NCBI RefSeq assembly: GCF_014873755.1 | Contig: NZ_JADBEG010000001.1 | Coordinates: forward strand, 9,584,501-9,648,500 | Reading direction: 5' to 3' | Source: Amycolatopsis lexingtonensis | GTDB lineage: Bacteria; Actinomycetota; Actinomycetes; Mycobacteriales; Pseudonocardiaceae | Length of the DNA stretch: 64,000 nt | Notes under the pieces: generated by a model | What the model was told of the DNA's origin: nothing | Seen by the model: the letters and a program-made list of their open reading frames with translations, nothing else | Database searches by the model: none | Part shown: positions 50,720-60,470 of the stretch, one piece after another | How positions within the stretch are numbered: the stretch's first letter is position 1 | Layout: the number at the start of each line of letters is the position of its first letter | Translations under genes and position numbers: made by a program

Positions 50720-51688
50720 TCAGGCTCGACCCGTCCCTTCACGGGCGAAGTACGGTTCCGCCGCTTCCAGCCGCGGTACCGGGATGCCCAGCCGTCGTGC
50801 TTCGGCCAGGGTGTCCCGGCAGACCTCGCGCGGCTCCTCGGCATCGGGGTCCGAATGCGCCGCGAAATTCACGCGCACGGGCGCGAAATGCGCAGTCAGC
50901 CAAGCGAGCACGGGGGCCATCAGCCAGGTGGGCGGCCGGAACAGCAGCAGACCGCCCCGATGACGTCGCAGGTCGACGCCGCGCGCCTGGAGAAGCGGCA
51001 GCAGCTCGCGGCCGGCCAGGAGCGCTTCGCGGAAGTCGCTCGTCGACCCGGCCAGGTCGGACAGCGAGCCCAGCCGCACGCCCTGCGTGAACAGGGCGGC
51101 ATTCGACACGAAATGGACCCACAGCCAGCCGCGGAAGTCGGGCTGTTCCTTGAGCCGGAACCCGGCCTCGCGAAACACCTTGCGCACGGCCAGTTCCCGG
51201 TCGGTCGGGGGCCGGCCGGGGGCGCCGAAGACGACCGGCCGCAGCAGCATCGCCCCGCGCAGCGCGCCGTCCGCGCCGAAACCGCCACCGGCCTGGGGAA
51301 AACCCCAGGCGACCTGGTCGACCGGGAGCGCGCCGATCGCGGCCGGCGGCTCGGTCCAGATGTTGCCGAAGACCAGCACCGTGGCCCGGCCGACCCGCGG
51401 TGCCAGGAAGGCCGTCGCTTCCGGGAGGCGGTGGTGCGGCACGCTGAGCACGATCAGGTCGAAGTCGTGGTCCGGTGCCAGCTCCTCGCGGTAGCGCACC
51501 GGCCACTTCTCGACGACGCGCCGCCCCCACACCCCGCGCCGCGTATCGAACAGGTCGAGCTCCACCGCGTCGCCGTACGTCGCCGCGCGGCCCGGCCGGA
51601 CGTAGAACTCGACGTCGTGTCCCGCCTGGTGCAGGGCCCAGCCGTAGACCGTGGCGATCACGCCTCGGCCGAACATCAGGATCTTCAC
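50720..51688 (-). CDS. Ketopantoate reductase (PanE/ApbA) family protein
   Basis: A 322-residue protein with N-terminal Rossmann domain (KILMFGRGVIATVYGWALHQAGHDVEFYVRPGRAATYGDAVELDLFDTR; G-R-G-V-I-A/G variant) and all-helical C domain (HFVSNAALFTQGVRLGSLSDL). True PanE reduces ketopantoate in CoA synthesis; this divergent, TetR-linked homologue probably serves another substrate. The divergent TetR gene lies 90 bp away with two operator-like palindromes between. Confidence 0.8.
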   Translation of the reverse strand: MKILMFGRGVIATVYGWALHQAGHDVEFYVRPGRAATYGDAVELDLFDTRRGVWGRRVVEKWPVRYREELAPDHDFDLIVLSVPHHRLPEATAFLAPRVGRATVLVFGNIWTEPPAAIGALPVDQVAWGFPQAGGGFGADGALRGAMLLRPVVFGAPGRPPTDRELAVRKVFREAGFRLKEQPDFRGWLWVHFVSNAALFTQGVRLGSLSDLAGSTSDFREALLAGRELLPLLQARGVDLRRHRGGLLLFRPPTWLMAPVLAWLTAHFAPVRVNFAAHSDPDAEEPREVCRDTLAEARRLGIPVPRLEAAEPYFAREGTGRA

Positions 51689-51716
51689 GCTGCCCCCTCG
51701 TGGGGTACGATCGAAC

Positions 51717-51758
51717 TGGAGATCATCTCCACTTCTAAAATATGGAGGTCATCTCCAT
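51717..51758. promoter_or_regulatory. Paired palindromic TetR operators
   Basis: TGGAGATCATCTCCA (51717-51731) is a perfect palindrome around a central C. ATGGAGGTCATCTCCAT (51742-51758) is the same site with one mismatch. Centres are 26 bp apart in the only AT-rich stretch between the reductase and TetR genes, so the TetR protein probably represses both. Confidence 0.8.
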
Positions 51759-51778
51759 TTGTCAACGCGAGGGAGCGC

Positions 51779-52360
51779 ATGACCGCCGACAAGCCGCTGC
51801 GGGCCGACGCCCAGCGCAACCGCGACATCCTGATCGCCAAGGCGCGTGAGGTCTTCGACGCCGGCGGCTTCTTCGACCTGCGCTTCGACGACTTCGCCGC
51901 CCTGGCCGGGGTGGGCACCGGCACGCTGTACCGCCACTTCCCCACCCGCGAGGCCCTGGCCGAGGCGGTTTACCGCGGGGAAGTCACCGCGCTGTGCGAG
52001 CGCGCCCGCCGGCTCCAGGCGACGCTGCCCGCGGCGGAGGCGTTGACGACCTTCCTGCGCGACATGGTCGACCACATAGCCGCCCACGAGGGCCTGGCCC
52101 GGACGCTGGCCACGCTCATGGCCGATCGTTCGGGCGCCCTCGCCGAGGGCAGCCAGGCGCTGGAGCAGGCGGTCACCGACCTGGTGGCCGCCGCCGTGCG
52201 GGACGGCGCCGTGCGCGAAGACGCGAACGCCGGCGCCGTGATGATGGCGCTGCACGGCATCGGCGCCGCCCACGACCGCCCGGATTGGCGGGCCGAGGCC
52301 GACGGTCTCATCACGCTCGTGCTGGACGGGCTGAGCCGGCCGCCAAGCAAGCCCGGATGA
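51779..52360 (+). CDS. TetR family transcriptional regulator
   Basis: A 193-residue regulator: N-terminal RDILIAKAREVFDAGGFFDLRFDDFAALAGVGTGTLYRHFPTREALAEAVY is the canonical TetR helix-turn-helix (G-V-G-T-G-T-L-Y-R-H-F-P). The C-terminal ligand domain is helical (TTFLRDMVDHIAAHEGLARTLATLMADRSG). GCGAGGGAGCGC precedes ATG 51779. It probably regulates itself and the divergent reductase through the two palindromes. Confidence 0.92.
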   Translation: MTADKPLRADAQRNRDILIAKAREVFDAGGFFDLRFDDFAALAGVGTGTLYRHFPTREALAEAVYRGEVTALCERARRLQATLPAAEALTTFLRDMVDHIAAHEGLARTLATLMADRSGALAEGSQALEQAVTDLVAAAVRDGAVREDANAGAVMMALHGIGAAHDRPDWRAEADGLITLVLDGLSRPPSKPG

Positions 52361-52390
52361 ACCCTAAGCCCGACGGTGCCGCAGCGGCCG

Positions 52391-53071
52391 TCAGGTCAGG
52401 CGCGCCGCAGGCTTGGCGGCCGCGCGGACCGTCGGGCGCCGGCGCAGGGCCCACTCGGCCACGACGAGGTTGATCACCCAGCCCGCCGCCATCAGCATCG
52501 CCCGGGTGAACTCGCCGGGCGCGCCCACCAGCAGGGCCCACGGGACGTGCGTCAGCACCTGCGTTCCCGCGCCCAGCCCGATCGCGTACCCGCGGGTCAT
52601 CCAGACCCGGTGCCGGCGAACGTCGCGCCGGCGGATCGCGAGCGTGGCCAGGACGATCGACACGGCCATCGCCGTGCCGAAGAACAACCGGAACACGGTG
52701 AGGAGGTCGCCGTCGCCCGGCGGGAGGTCGGAGAACAGCGTCATCCACAGGCCGGACAGGGCCGCGACCAGCCCGCAGGGAACCAGCAGCCGCCCGGACA
52801 CGCGGTGCCAGCGGCGCCGGCGCAGCGACGGCACGAACTGAAACGCTCCCAGGACACAGAAAAGGCTCGCGCCGAAGATGTGCAGCACGACAGGCAGCGG
52901 CATGGCGAAGAACCGCGCGTTGTCCGCGGTGACCCGCGCGCCACCCGCCAGTTCGGCGACGCGCGCGGAACCGGCGGCCACCGGCACCGCACTGAGCAGC
53001 AGCAGGCCCGCCGGGACAAGCCACTCCGGTCTTTTCTTGTGCGGCAAGGGAAAACCCCTCTCGGATGTCAT
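52391..53071 (-). CDS. DUF2306 integral membrane protein
   Basis: A 226-residue protein with about six hydrophobic helices and the family pattern P-L-P-V-V-L-H-I-F-G-A-S-L-F-C-V-L-G-A-F-Q-F, RRRRWHRVSGRLLVPCGLVAALSGLWMTL, FRLFFGTAMAVSIVLATLAIRRRDVRRHRVWMTRGYAIGLGAGTQ. Paired histidines in helices suggest heme or metal binding. Function is not established. It converges on the TetR gene. Confidence 0.82.
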   Translation of the reverse strand: MTSERGFPLPHKKRPEWLVPAGLLLLSAVPVAAGSARVAELAGGARVTADNARFFAMPLPVVLHIFGASLFCVLGAFQFVPSLRRRRWHRVSGRLLVPCGLVAALSGLWMTLFSDLPPGDGDLLTVFRLFFGTAMAVSIVLATLAIRRRDVRRHRVWMTRGYAIGLGAGTQVLTHVPWALLVGAPGEFTRAMLMAAGWVINLVVAEWALRRRPTVRAAAKPAARLT

Positions 53072-53163
53072 GCGTGGACGTCTTCGCCCAGCATGACGGC
53101 CGGCGGGTGACGGCTCATCGGCACAAGGGCCGGAACTCGCCCGGCCTTAAGTACGGCCCGGCT

Positions 53164-53841
53164 CTAGTACTTTCGGCGCGGCTCGGGCGCGTTGCGGACG
53201 CGGCGGGTTTCGTAAGCCCAGATGGCGATCTCGACGCGGTTGCGGGCACCGAGCTTCGCCATCAGGCTCGCGATGTGGGTCTTGACCGTGCTCAGCGTGA
53301 TGTAGAGCTCCTCGGTGATCTCGCGGTTGGTCCGCCCGCGCGCCACGCTGAGCAGGACCTGTTCCTCACGGTCGGTGAGCGGTTCGACGGGCTGGCTCGG
53401 CGCGCCGGAGCCGGTCCCCGCGAAGGCGTCGAGCAGCCGTGCGGTGACGCTGGGCGCGATCAGGGCGTCGCCGGTCGCGGCGGCGTGGACGGCCTGGGCG
53501 AGCAGCTGCGCGCCCGCGTTCTTGAGCAGGAACCCGCGGGCGCCCGCCCGCAACGCCGCGTAGACGTACTCGTCGAGGTCGAACGTGGTGATGACGACGA
53601 CGGCGAGCGGATCCTCGACGCCGGGGCCGGCCAGGCGGCGGGTGGCCTCGATGCCGTCGGTGCCGGGCATGCGGATGTCGAACAGGCACACGTCGGGGCG
53701 CAGCCGCCGCGCCAGCTCGACGGCCGCCTCCCCGTCGGCCGCCTCGCCGACGACCTCGATCTCCGGCTGGGCGTTGAGGATCATCGTCAGGCCGGTGCGG
53801 ACGATCTCCTGGTCGTCGGCGACGAGCACGCGGATGCTCAT
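53164..53841 (-). CDS. NarL/LuxR-type response regulator
   Basis: A 225-residue regulator. Receiver domain (residues 3-120) with phospho-acceptor Asp near 55 (V-C-L-F-D-I-R-M-P-G), and LuxR-type helix-turn-helix (EPLTDREEQVLLSVARGRTNREITEELYITLSTVKTHIASLMAKLGARNRVEIAIWAYE). It overlaps the histidine kinase gene by 4 bp and forms a two-component system with it. Target genes are unknown; the DUF2306 gene downstream is a candidate. Confidence 0.93.
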   Translation of the reverse strand: MSIRVLVADDQEIVRTGLTMILNAQPEIEVVGEAADGEAAVELARRLRPDVCLFDIRMPGTDGIEATRRLAGPGVEDPLAVVVITTFDLDEYVYAALRAGARGFLLKNAGAQLLAQAVHAAATGDALIAPSVTARLLDAFAGTGSGAPSQPVEPLTDREEQVLLSVARGRTNREITEELYITLSTVKTHIASLMAKLGARNRVEIAIWAYETRRVRNAPEPRRKY

Positions 53842-54971
53842 GCCGTCGCCCCGCCACGGGGCAGGACGGCGGTCACGGTCCAGCCTCGCCCCGGGTTCGG
53901 GCCCGCTTCGCAGGTCCCGCCGAGCAGGCCGGCCCGCTCGATCATCCCGGCGAGCCCGTAGCCGGGGGACGCCGCCGGGCGCACGAGGCCGGGCTCTCCG
54001 TCGTCGCTCACGCGCAGCCGCACCGACGTGTCGTCGGTGGTGACCCGGACCTCGATCCGGGTCACGTGCCGGGCGTGGCGCCGGGCGTTCGTCACCGATT
54101 CCTGGGCGAGGCGGTAAACCGCGCTCCCGATCGACGGCGGGAGGTCGTCGAGGTCCCCAGAGACCGTCACGTCGACGGACGGGCGGGTCCGGCTCGCGAG
54201 CTTCCCGAGATCGGTGATCCGCGGGTTCGGGGCGAGGTCGGCCGGCTCGTCGCGGCGCAGGACGCGGACCATGGTGCGCATCTCGTCGAGGGCGCGCGCG
54301 GCTTCGGCTTCGATCAGCTCCAGCGCTTCGGCGGCGGCTTCCGGCTGCGACGGCATCATCGCGAGACCGGCCTGCGCGCGGATCGCCATCGCCGAGACGT
54401 GGTGGGCGACCGTGTCGTGCAGGTCCCGGGCCAGCCGTTCCCGCTCGAGCAGCTTGGCCTGGTCCAGCTCCCGCAGCCGCGCCCGGGCCCGGTAGCGGAG
54501 CGCCGCGGCCAGCGTGACGGTCGCGAACAGCACGACCAGCCCGCCCAGCGCGTCGGCGACGCTCTGCTGCCCGAGAACGACCGACAGGCCGGTCTCAGGC
54601 AGCACGATCCCCAGCCCGAGCACGATCTCGCGCCCGGCCCCCCACCGCGCCAGCGAATACGGCAAGAGCAGCAGGCCGGCCGTCGCATACGCCGAGGGGG
54701 CGGCACCGCCGGTCAGCAGCATGGTCACCGACGTGGTGCCGAACGCGGCAAGGAACGCCGGGAACGGCCTGGTCCGGCGCCACAGCAGGGTCGGCAGCAG
54801 TGCGGCGACGACGACCACGGACAGGACCCGCCACGGCATGTCCGGCCGGAACAGGCCCTCGGCCACCACGGCCGGCCCGAGCACCCCCAGCAGCGCCCAG
54901 TCACGCCACACCCGCGACGGCGGATCGGGCGGCCGGGGTTCGTCCCACAGGGAGCGGAGCACAGCGTTCAC
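53838..54971 (-). CDS. Sensor histidine kinase (HisKA_3 type)
   Basis: A 377-residue membrane kinase. About five or six N-terminal membrane helices (residues 24-155), then the dimerisation/phospho-acceptor helix R-E-R-L-A-R-D-L-H-D-T-V-A-H-H-V with His near 185, and an HATPase domain (YRLAQESVTNARRHARHVTRIEVRV, LRVSDDGEPGLVRPAASPGYGLAGMIERAGLLGGTCEAGPNPGRGWTVTAVLPR). It lacks a recognisable extracellular sensor domain, so it probably senses a membrane signal. Confidence 0.93.
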   Translation of the reverse strand: MNAVLRSLWDEPRPPDPPSRVWRDWALLGVLGPAVVAEGLFRPDMPWRVLSVVVVAALLPTLLWRRTRPFPAFLAAFGTTSVTMLLTGGAAPSAYATAGLLLLPYSLARWGAGREIVLGLGIVLPETGLSVVLGQQSVADALGGLVVLFATVTLAAALRYRARARLRELDQAKLLERERLARDLHDTVAHHVSAMAIRAQAGLAMMPSQPEAAAEALELIEAEAARALDEMRTMVRVLRRDEPADLAPNPRITDLGKLASRTRPSVDVTVSGDLDDLPPSIGSAVYRLAQESVTNARRHARHVTRIEVRVTTDDTSVRLRVSDDGEPGLVRPAASPGYGLAGMIERAGLLGGTCEAGPNPGRGWTVTAVLPRGGATA

Positions 54972-55057
54972 CCGCTGATGATACGAAAGGACCGGCCGGC
55001 CCAGATCGCCCGAAAGTACGACCGGGCCGAGAGGTGAGGGTCGCTCCCGGCGTCGGA

Positions 55058-56608
<1,551 letters not shown>

Positions 56609-56626
56609 TCAGTGTAGGAGAGGGCG

Positions 56627-56950
56627 GTGACCTGGAGCGACGTGCCGCTGCGTGCCCGGATTCACCTGTTCGGCCGTACCCGTGTGGCGGTCGACCTCGG
56701 TGAGTTCACGGTCACGTTGCCGGGGGTGGGGGATCTTGTGCTGCGTGCAAGCGTGCGTCGAACGACGCTTGGGAGTGAATGCCGACCGGGTGCGGGTGCC
56801 GAACCTCGCACCCGGTCAGGATTCCGCCCGTTCCTTGCGAACCCAGCGCCCTACGCGGCAACGCTTCGGCGCCTCGAGTCGGTTGGGGGCTCGCGCCGTG
56901 ATCATCCGGAAGAGACTCAGAGGTGCCTGGCATTCCGATGCCAGGGCTAG
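56627..56950 (+). pseudogene. Leaderless small gene, probably truncated
   Basis: TTGACG (56593-56598), 16 bp, then TAGGAG (56615-56620) lies 7 bp before a GTG at 56627, a good leaderless promoter-start arrangement. The first ~45 codons (TWSDVPLRARIHLFGRTRVA then VDLGEFTVTLPGVGDLVLRA) look like a real protein. After about residue 50 the reading turns low-complexity and runs antisense into the next fragment, so the gene is probably broken. The family is not recognised. Confidence 0.35.
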
Positions 56951-57170
56951 CTCATCGACGTCGGTCTCGGCCTTGAGGAGCTCGATAGCGCGTGGCAGTA
57001 GCGAAGGCCGCTCGAGCAGCGGCATCGGGCCCGGCTCCCGGCGTCGCCAGCCTCGGTTCGACACCGTTGTCGTCGCGTTGCGGTAGTAGTCGTCCTTGGC
57101 TGGGTTGAGGATGATGATCGGCCGCAGCGGCGTATCGAACAAGTAAGCGTCGACGCCGGCGTTGCCGGGT
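56830..57170 (-). pseudogene. Remnant of an ImmA/IrrE-type regulator
   Basis: The minus strand reads GVDAYLFDTPLRPIIILNPA then KDDYYR, the typical lead-in to the H-E-x-x-H metallopeptidase motif of ImmA/IrrE proteins. The motif itself and following residues are missing, and the frame continues to a typical C-terminal end (ERPSLLPRAIELLKAETDVDELALASECQAPLSLFRMITA). An internal deletion of the active site makes it non-functional. Such genes often sit on integrated elements. Confidence 0.55.
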
Positions 57171-57556
57171 GGGCTGAGTCTTCGCGGTCATCGACTCCCA
57201 AGACGCGATCACCTGCGGCCACAAAGGACTAGCCACGACTTCGGGTGACATCCACACGCGGATCTCCGCGGTCCTCGCCGCGGGCCGGCGCAGCGCTCGA
57301 CCGGCGAGATGGTCGCAGGACGCCGCTGACTGTACCGACCAGGGGTGACGTACGAGGACAGCGTCAGATGACGCTCGCGGGGGCTGCCCCGGCAGGCCTA
57401 CCTTCCGGGTATGCGCCACCGGGCAGCCGTGATCGGACCGCGGAACGAGGTCTCCACCCCGTGCCGGTTCACCGTACGACGAGCAGAGGCCACCCGGTAG
57501 ATGGCCGCGCACCAGGCCGCCTGAAACCCCTGCACCACCACCGAGGAGACCCGAAG

Positions 57557-58018
57557 ATGTCCAAGATCCACCTGCGCCAGGTGACCACCGCCACCCCGGA
57601 GCAGTTCCTGGCCGCACTGACCGACTTCGGCCCGGAGCGCGCGAAGCTCTTCGGCCGCAGCGCGACCGACTACCTGCAGGTGCACGGCCAGGGCCCCGGC
57701 CACGCCGACGTCACCGAAGGATCCGGCGGTGTCTGGGAGCGCCTGAGCTACGACTGGTCCGATCCGGCCCGGGTCGTGATGAAGACCACCGACTCCAACA
57801 CCTGGGGCGGCGCGTCGGGCCACACCTACACCTTCACCCGGCTGGCGGACGGGACGACGCAGATCGACGCCGTGGTGGTACGGGAAGGCAAGAACCTCAA
57901 GGGCAGGCTGCTCGGCGGCCTGCTGGGGCTGCTGGGCAAGCGCGTCCTCGGCGGGGAACTGGGCAAGACCGCCAAGGCCGTCGAGGCGCGGAACGCAGGA
58001 GGCCACGACGACGCCTGA
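57557..58018 (+). CDS. SRPBCC-family protein
   Basis: A 153-residue START/polyketide-cyclase-like fold: SKIHLRQVTTATPEQFLAALTDFGPERAKLFGRSATDYLQVHGQG, VWERLSYDWSDPARVVMKTTDSNTWGGASGHTYTFTRLADGTTQIDAVVVREGKNLKGRLLGGLLGLLGKRVLGGELGK, ending in a membrane-proximal helix. It binds hydrophobic ligands in relatives; the role is unknown. CCGAGGAGACCCGAAG is a good ribosome-binding site for ATG 57557. It seems intact although it lies among pseudogenes. The 57171-57556 stretch upstream holds no gene that I can support. Confidence 0.8.
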   Translation: MSKIHLRQVTTATPEQFLAALTDFGPERAKLFGRSATDYLQVHGQGPGHADVTEGSGGVWERLSYDWSDPARVVMKTTDSNTWGGASGHTYTFTRLADGTTQIDAVVVREGKNLKGRLLGGLLGLLGKRVLGGELGKTAKAVEARNAGGHDDA

Positions 58019-58159
58019 CGGTCACGATGTGCCGACGCACGCTGAGAGGCACTGTCGGGTCGCCCCGGCGTCATAGGCCGCCCTGTCGCGGAAGTTCGCA
58101 TGCCGGAGGCGTGGGCACGCGCGAAGTCGAGGCTGGTGTGTCCGCGGTGGCGACTCCGC

Positions 58160-58440
58160 CGAACACAGTCTACAAAGCACTCAACGTCATAGAGAGCCAA
58201 TGCTTGGCGAAAATTCTCGATTCCGCGCTCTTTGTCGTCGGCCTTCAAGGCGGCGCGTCCGAGGGCCTCGAACGCGCGCCCCACCTGCAGCCGTACGCCT
58301 GAGGCCTGTGCCATGTCGAGCGCGAGACCCGCGAGGTTGTTCAGGTTCTCGGCCTGCCAGCCGCGGTCATCGCCGAACGCTTTCTCGGCGCGGGTCAGGT
58401 AGGTGTGCGCTAGCCGGTAATTCTCCGCGGCGTGGATGCG
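58160..58440 (-). pseudogene. Fragment of a TPR regulatory protein
   Basis: The minus strand encodes IHAAENYRLAHTYLTRAEKA and FGDDRGWQAENLNNLAGLAL, followed by FEALGRAALKADDKERGIEN and FRQALALYD. These are consecutive tetratricopeptide repeats typical of the 3' end of large actinobacterial regulators. There is no start and the frame falls apart at both ends, so it is a gene fragment. Confidence 0.6.
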
Positions 58441-58960
58441 AGCTTGCTGACCCACAACGTGGCCAAGCTGGTCGAGCTGCCGCCGGCGGTCCAGTCGAAG
58501 CTGTGGACCCCCGCGCCGGAGAGGTGCCGTATCCGGTGATGGTGTGGACCGGAGATCTGACGGGTGCGTTCCTGGACTCCGCGGTGAACCACCGGCTGTA
58601 TCCGCTGTTCCACCTGATTGCCCACTCCGGCCTGCGTCGAGGCGAGGGGCACGGCCAGCGTCGCACCAGATCGTGCAGTACGGGTGGGAGACGGTGCAGA
58701 GCAAGTCCAAGACTCCGTCCTCGGAGGGCGTTGTTGTCCTCGATCCGAAAATCTGCTGGTGCTGCGCGCCCACCTGGCGCGTCAGGACGCAGCAAAGGCC
58801 CGGCTCGCTGACGACCGGGTTGAGAACGACCTGCTCTTCACTGAGCCCGACGGCAGCCCGTTGCACCCGGCCGACGTGGCCGAGGAGTTCGCGCGGCTGA
58901 TCAGGCGGGCCGGGGCCATCCCGAGGAAGGCTCTGCACCCGGCGCGCGCTCGCGGGAGAC
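58437..58960 (+). pseudogene. Tyrosine recombinase (integrase) remnant
   Basis: The plus strand shows pieces of a phage-type integrase in shifted frames: LLTHNVAKLVELPPAV, then PVMVWTGDLTGAFLDSAVNH and RLYPLFHLIAHSGLRRGEGHG (the A-L-R-x-G-E catalytic Arg region), then VLRAHLARQDAAKARLADDR and VENDLLFTEPDGSPLHPADV. At least two frameshifts and the loss of the C-terminal H-x-x-R/Tyr end show decay. It ends about 90 bp from the 3' end of tRNA-Lys, the expected place for an element integrated there. Confidence 0.75.
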
Positions 58961-59009
58961 CACAAAGGACACTGCCCAACCGGACGGAAAGCTTCCAGAT
59001 ACCACAAAA

Positions 59010-59038
59010 CCCCAGGCCGAAGAGAATCAGACCTGGGG
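59010..59038 (-). terminator. Terminator of tRNA-Lys
   Basis: On the minus strand CCCCAGG and CCTGGGG form a 7-bp stem with a 15-base loop, followed by TTTTGTGG, just past the tRNA 3' end. It is a classical intrinsic terminator. Confidence 0.75.
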
Positions 59039-59046
59039 AGTGGGGG

Positions 59047-59119
59047 TGCGCCATCAGGGACTCGAACCCCGAACCCGCTGGTTAAGAGCCAGCTGCTCTG
59101 CCAATTGAGCTAATGGCGC
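59047..59119 (-). tRNA. tRNA-Lys (CTT anticodon)
   Basis: A 73-base cloverleaf on the minus strand: acceptor GCGCCAT/ATGGCGC, D-arm GCTC-AATTGGCA-GAGC, anticodon stem-loop GCTGG-CTCTTAA-CCAGC giving anticodon CTT, T-arm CGGGG-TTCGAGT-CCCTG with one weak closing pair, discriminator A. CCA is not encoded. The 3' side borders the integrase remnant. Confidence 0.93.
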
Positions 59120-59285
59120 CGGTGTCTGCCGGAGGTTTCCCTCGGCGACGTGGAAAAGATTAGCACCCCGTTCAGAGCCCGTTTCAGGGGGGTCCCCTCA
59201 ACCGGGTTCGGGCATTGCCGCCACGGTGTCGGGGCTGGTCGGGCACACTGTAGTCGGACATCGACGGCGAAACGGGCGGGTGGGC

Positions 59286-60470
59286 ATGCGGGGTATGAAG
59301 GCGCGGCTGCTGGTGGCCGCTGGGGTGATCGGGCTCACCGTGGCCGGGTGCAGCGCGCCTCCTTCGGGTGAACCGCCCAAGGAGACGTCGTCGGCGAGTG
59401 CGCCCAAGCCCACGCCGAAGCCCACCGTTCTCACCCTCACGCCCGCGAAGGACGCCAAGGACGTCGCGCCCGGGGAGCCGGTGAGTGTGAGCGTTGCCGA
59501 GGGGAAGGTCGGCGAGGTGACGCTGACCGGGGCCGATGGGAAGGTCGTCGCCGGGAAGGCGCGGGCCGACGGTTCCGGGTGGGACTCCGCCGAGCCGCTC
59601 GGGTACAACAAGACCTACAAGCTGACCGCGACGGCGATCGGCGGTGATGGGAAGACCGTCAAGTCGGAGTCGAGCTTCAGCACCGCGAAGCCCGCTCGGC
59701 AGCTGGGCGTCTCGGTGAACCTCGTCGAGGGGGAGACCGTCGGGGTCGGGATGCCGCTGATCTTCACCTTCACCGGGAACGTCGCCGACAAGGCCGCGGC
59801 CGAGAAGGCGCTCAAGATCACCGCGGAGCCGGCCACCGAGGGCGCGTTCCGCTGGTCCGGCGACAAGCAGGTCACCTGGCGGCCGAAGGACTACTGGAAG
59901 AGCGGCACCAAGATCAAGGTGGACGCCGCCGTCTACGGCAAGCCGCTCGGCAACGGCAGCTACGGCCGGGAGGACAAGAGCGTGAGCGGCACGGTCGGGG
60001 ACAAGCTCGTCGCCGTCGCCGACGGCGGGACCCACCAGATGACGGTCACGATCAACGACCAGGTGGTCAAGACCATGCCGACGTCCATGGGCAAGCCCGG
60101 GCACAACACGCCGGCCGGGACCTACACCGTCATGAGCGAGCACACCGGCTACACCATGGACTCCGGCACCTACGGCGTGCCCGAGGACGCGCCCGGCGGG
60201 TACCGCACCTTCGTCCAGTTCGCGGTGCGCCTGTCCTACAGCGGCATCTTCTACCACTCCGCGCCCTGGTCGGTCCGGCAGCAGGGGCACAGCAACGTCA
60301 GCCACGGCTGCCTGAACCTGTCGACCGAGAACACGAAGTGGCTGATGGACACGTCCAAGAAGGGCGACATCGTCACCGTCCAGAACAGCGGCGGCCCGAA
60401 GCTGGAGCCGACCGACGGCTGGAGCGTGTGGCAGCTGTCCTGGGACGAGTGGCGCACCGCCGGCAACTAG
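59286..60470 (+). CDS. Lipoprotein L,D-transpeptidase
   Basis: A 394-residue exported lipoprotein. The signal peptide ends with lipobox L-T-V-A-G-C (Cys near 22), followed by a Pro/Ser/Lys linker, two immunoglobulin-like domains (VLTLTPAKDAKDVAPGEPVSVSVAEG; LGVSVNLVEGETVGVGMPLIFTFTG) and a YkuD catalytic domain with S-H-G-C-L-N-L-S (Cys near 342) and IFYHSAPWS. This is the mycobacterial LdtMt2-like layout. It makes 3-3 peptidoglycan cross-links at the cell surface. ATG 59286 is chosen; ATG 59295 is equally possible. It overlaps the convergent transporter gene by 4 bp. Confidence 0.93.
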   Translation: MRGMKARLLVAAGVIGLTVAGCSAPPSGEPPKETSSASAPKPTPKPTVLTLTPAKDAKDVAPGEPVSVSVAEGKVGEVTLTGADGKVVAGKARADGSGWDSAEPLGYNKTYKLTATAIGGDGKTVKSESSFSTAKPARQLGVSVNLVEGETVGVGMPLIFTFTGNVADKAAAEKALKITAEPATEGAFRWSGDKQVTWRPKDYWKSGTKIKVDAAVYGKPLGNGSYGREDKSVSGTVGDKLVAVADGGTHQMTVTINDQVVKTMPTSMGKPGHNTPAGTYTVMSEHTGYTMDSGTYGVPEDAPGGYRTFVQFAVRLSYSGIFYHSAPWSVRQQGHSNVSHGCLNLSTENTKWLMDTSKKGDIVTVQNSGGPKLEPTDGWSVWQLSWDEWRTAGN

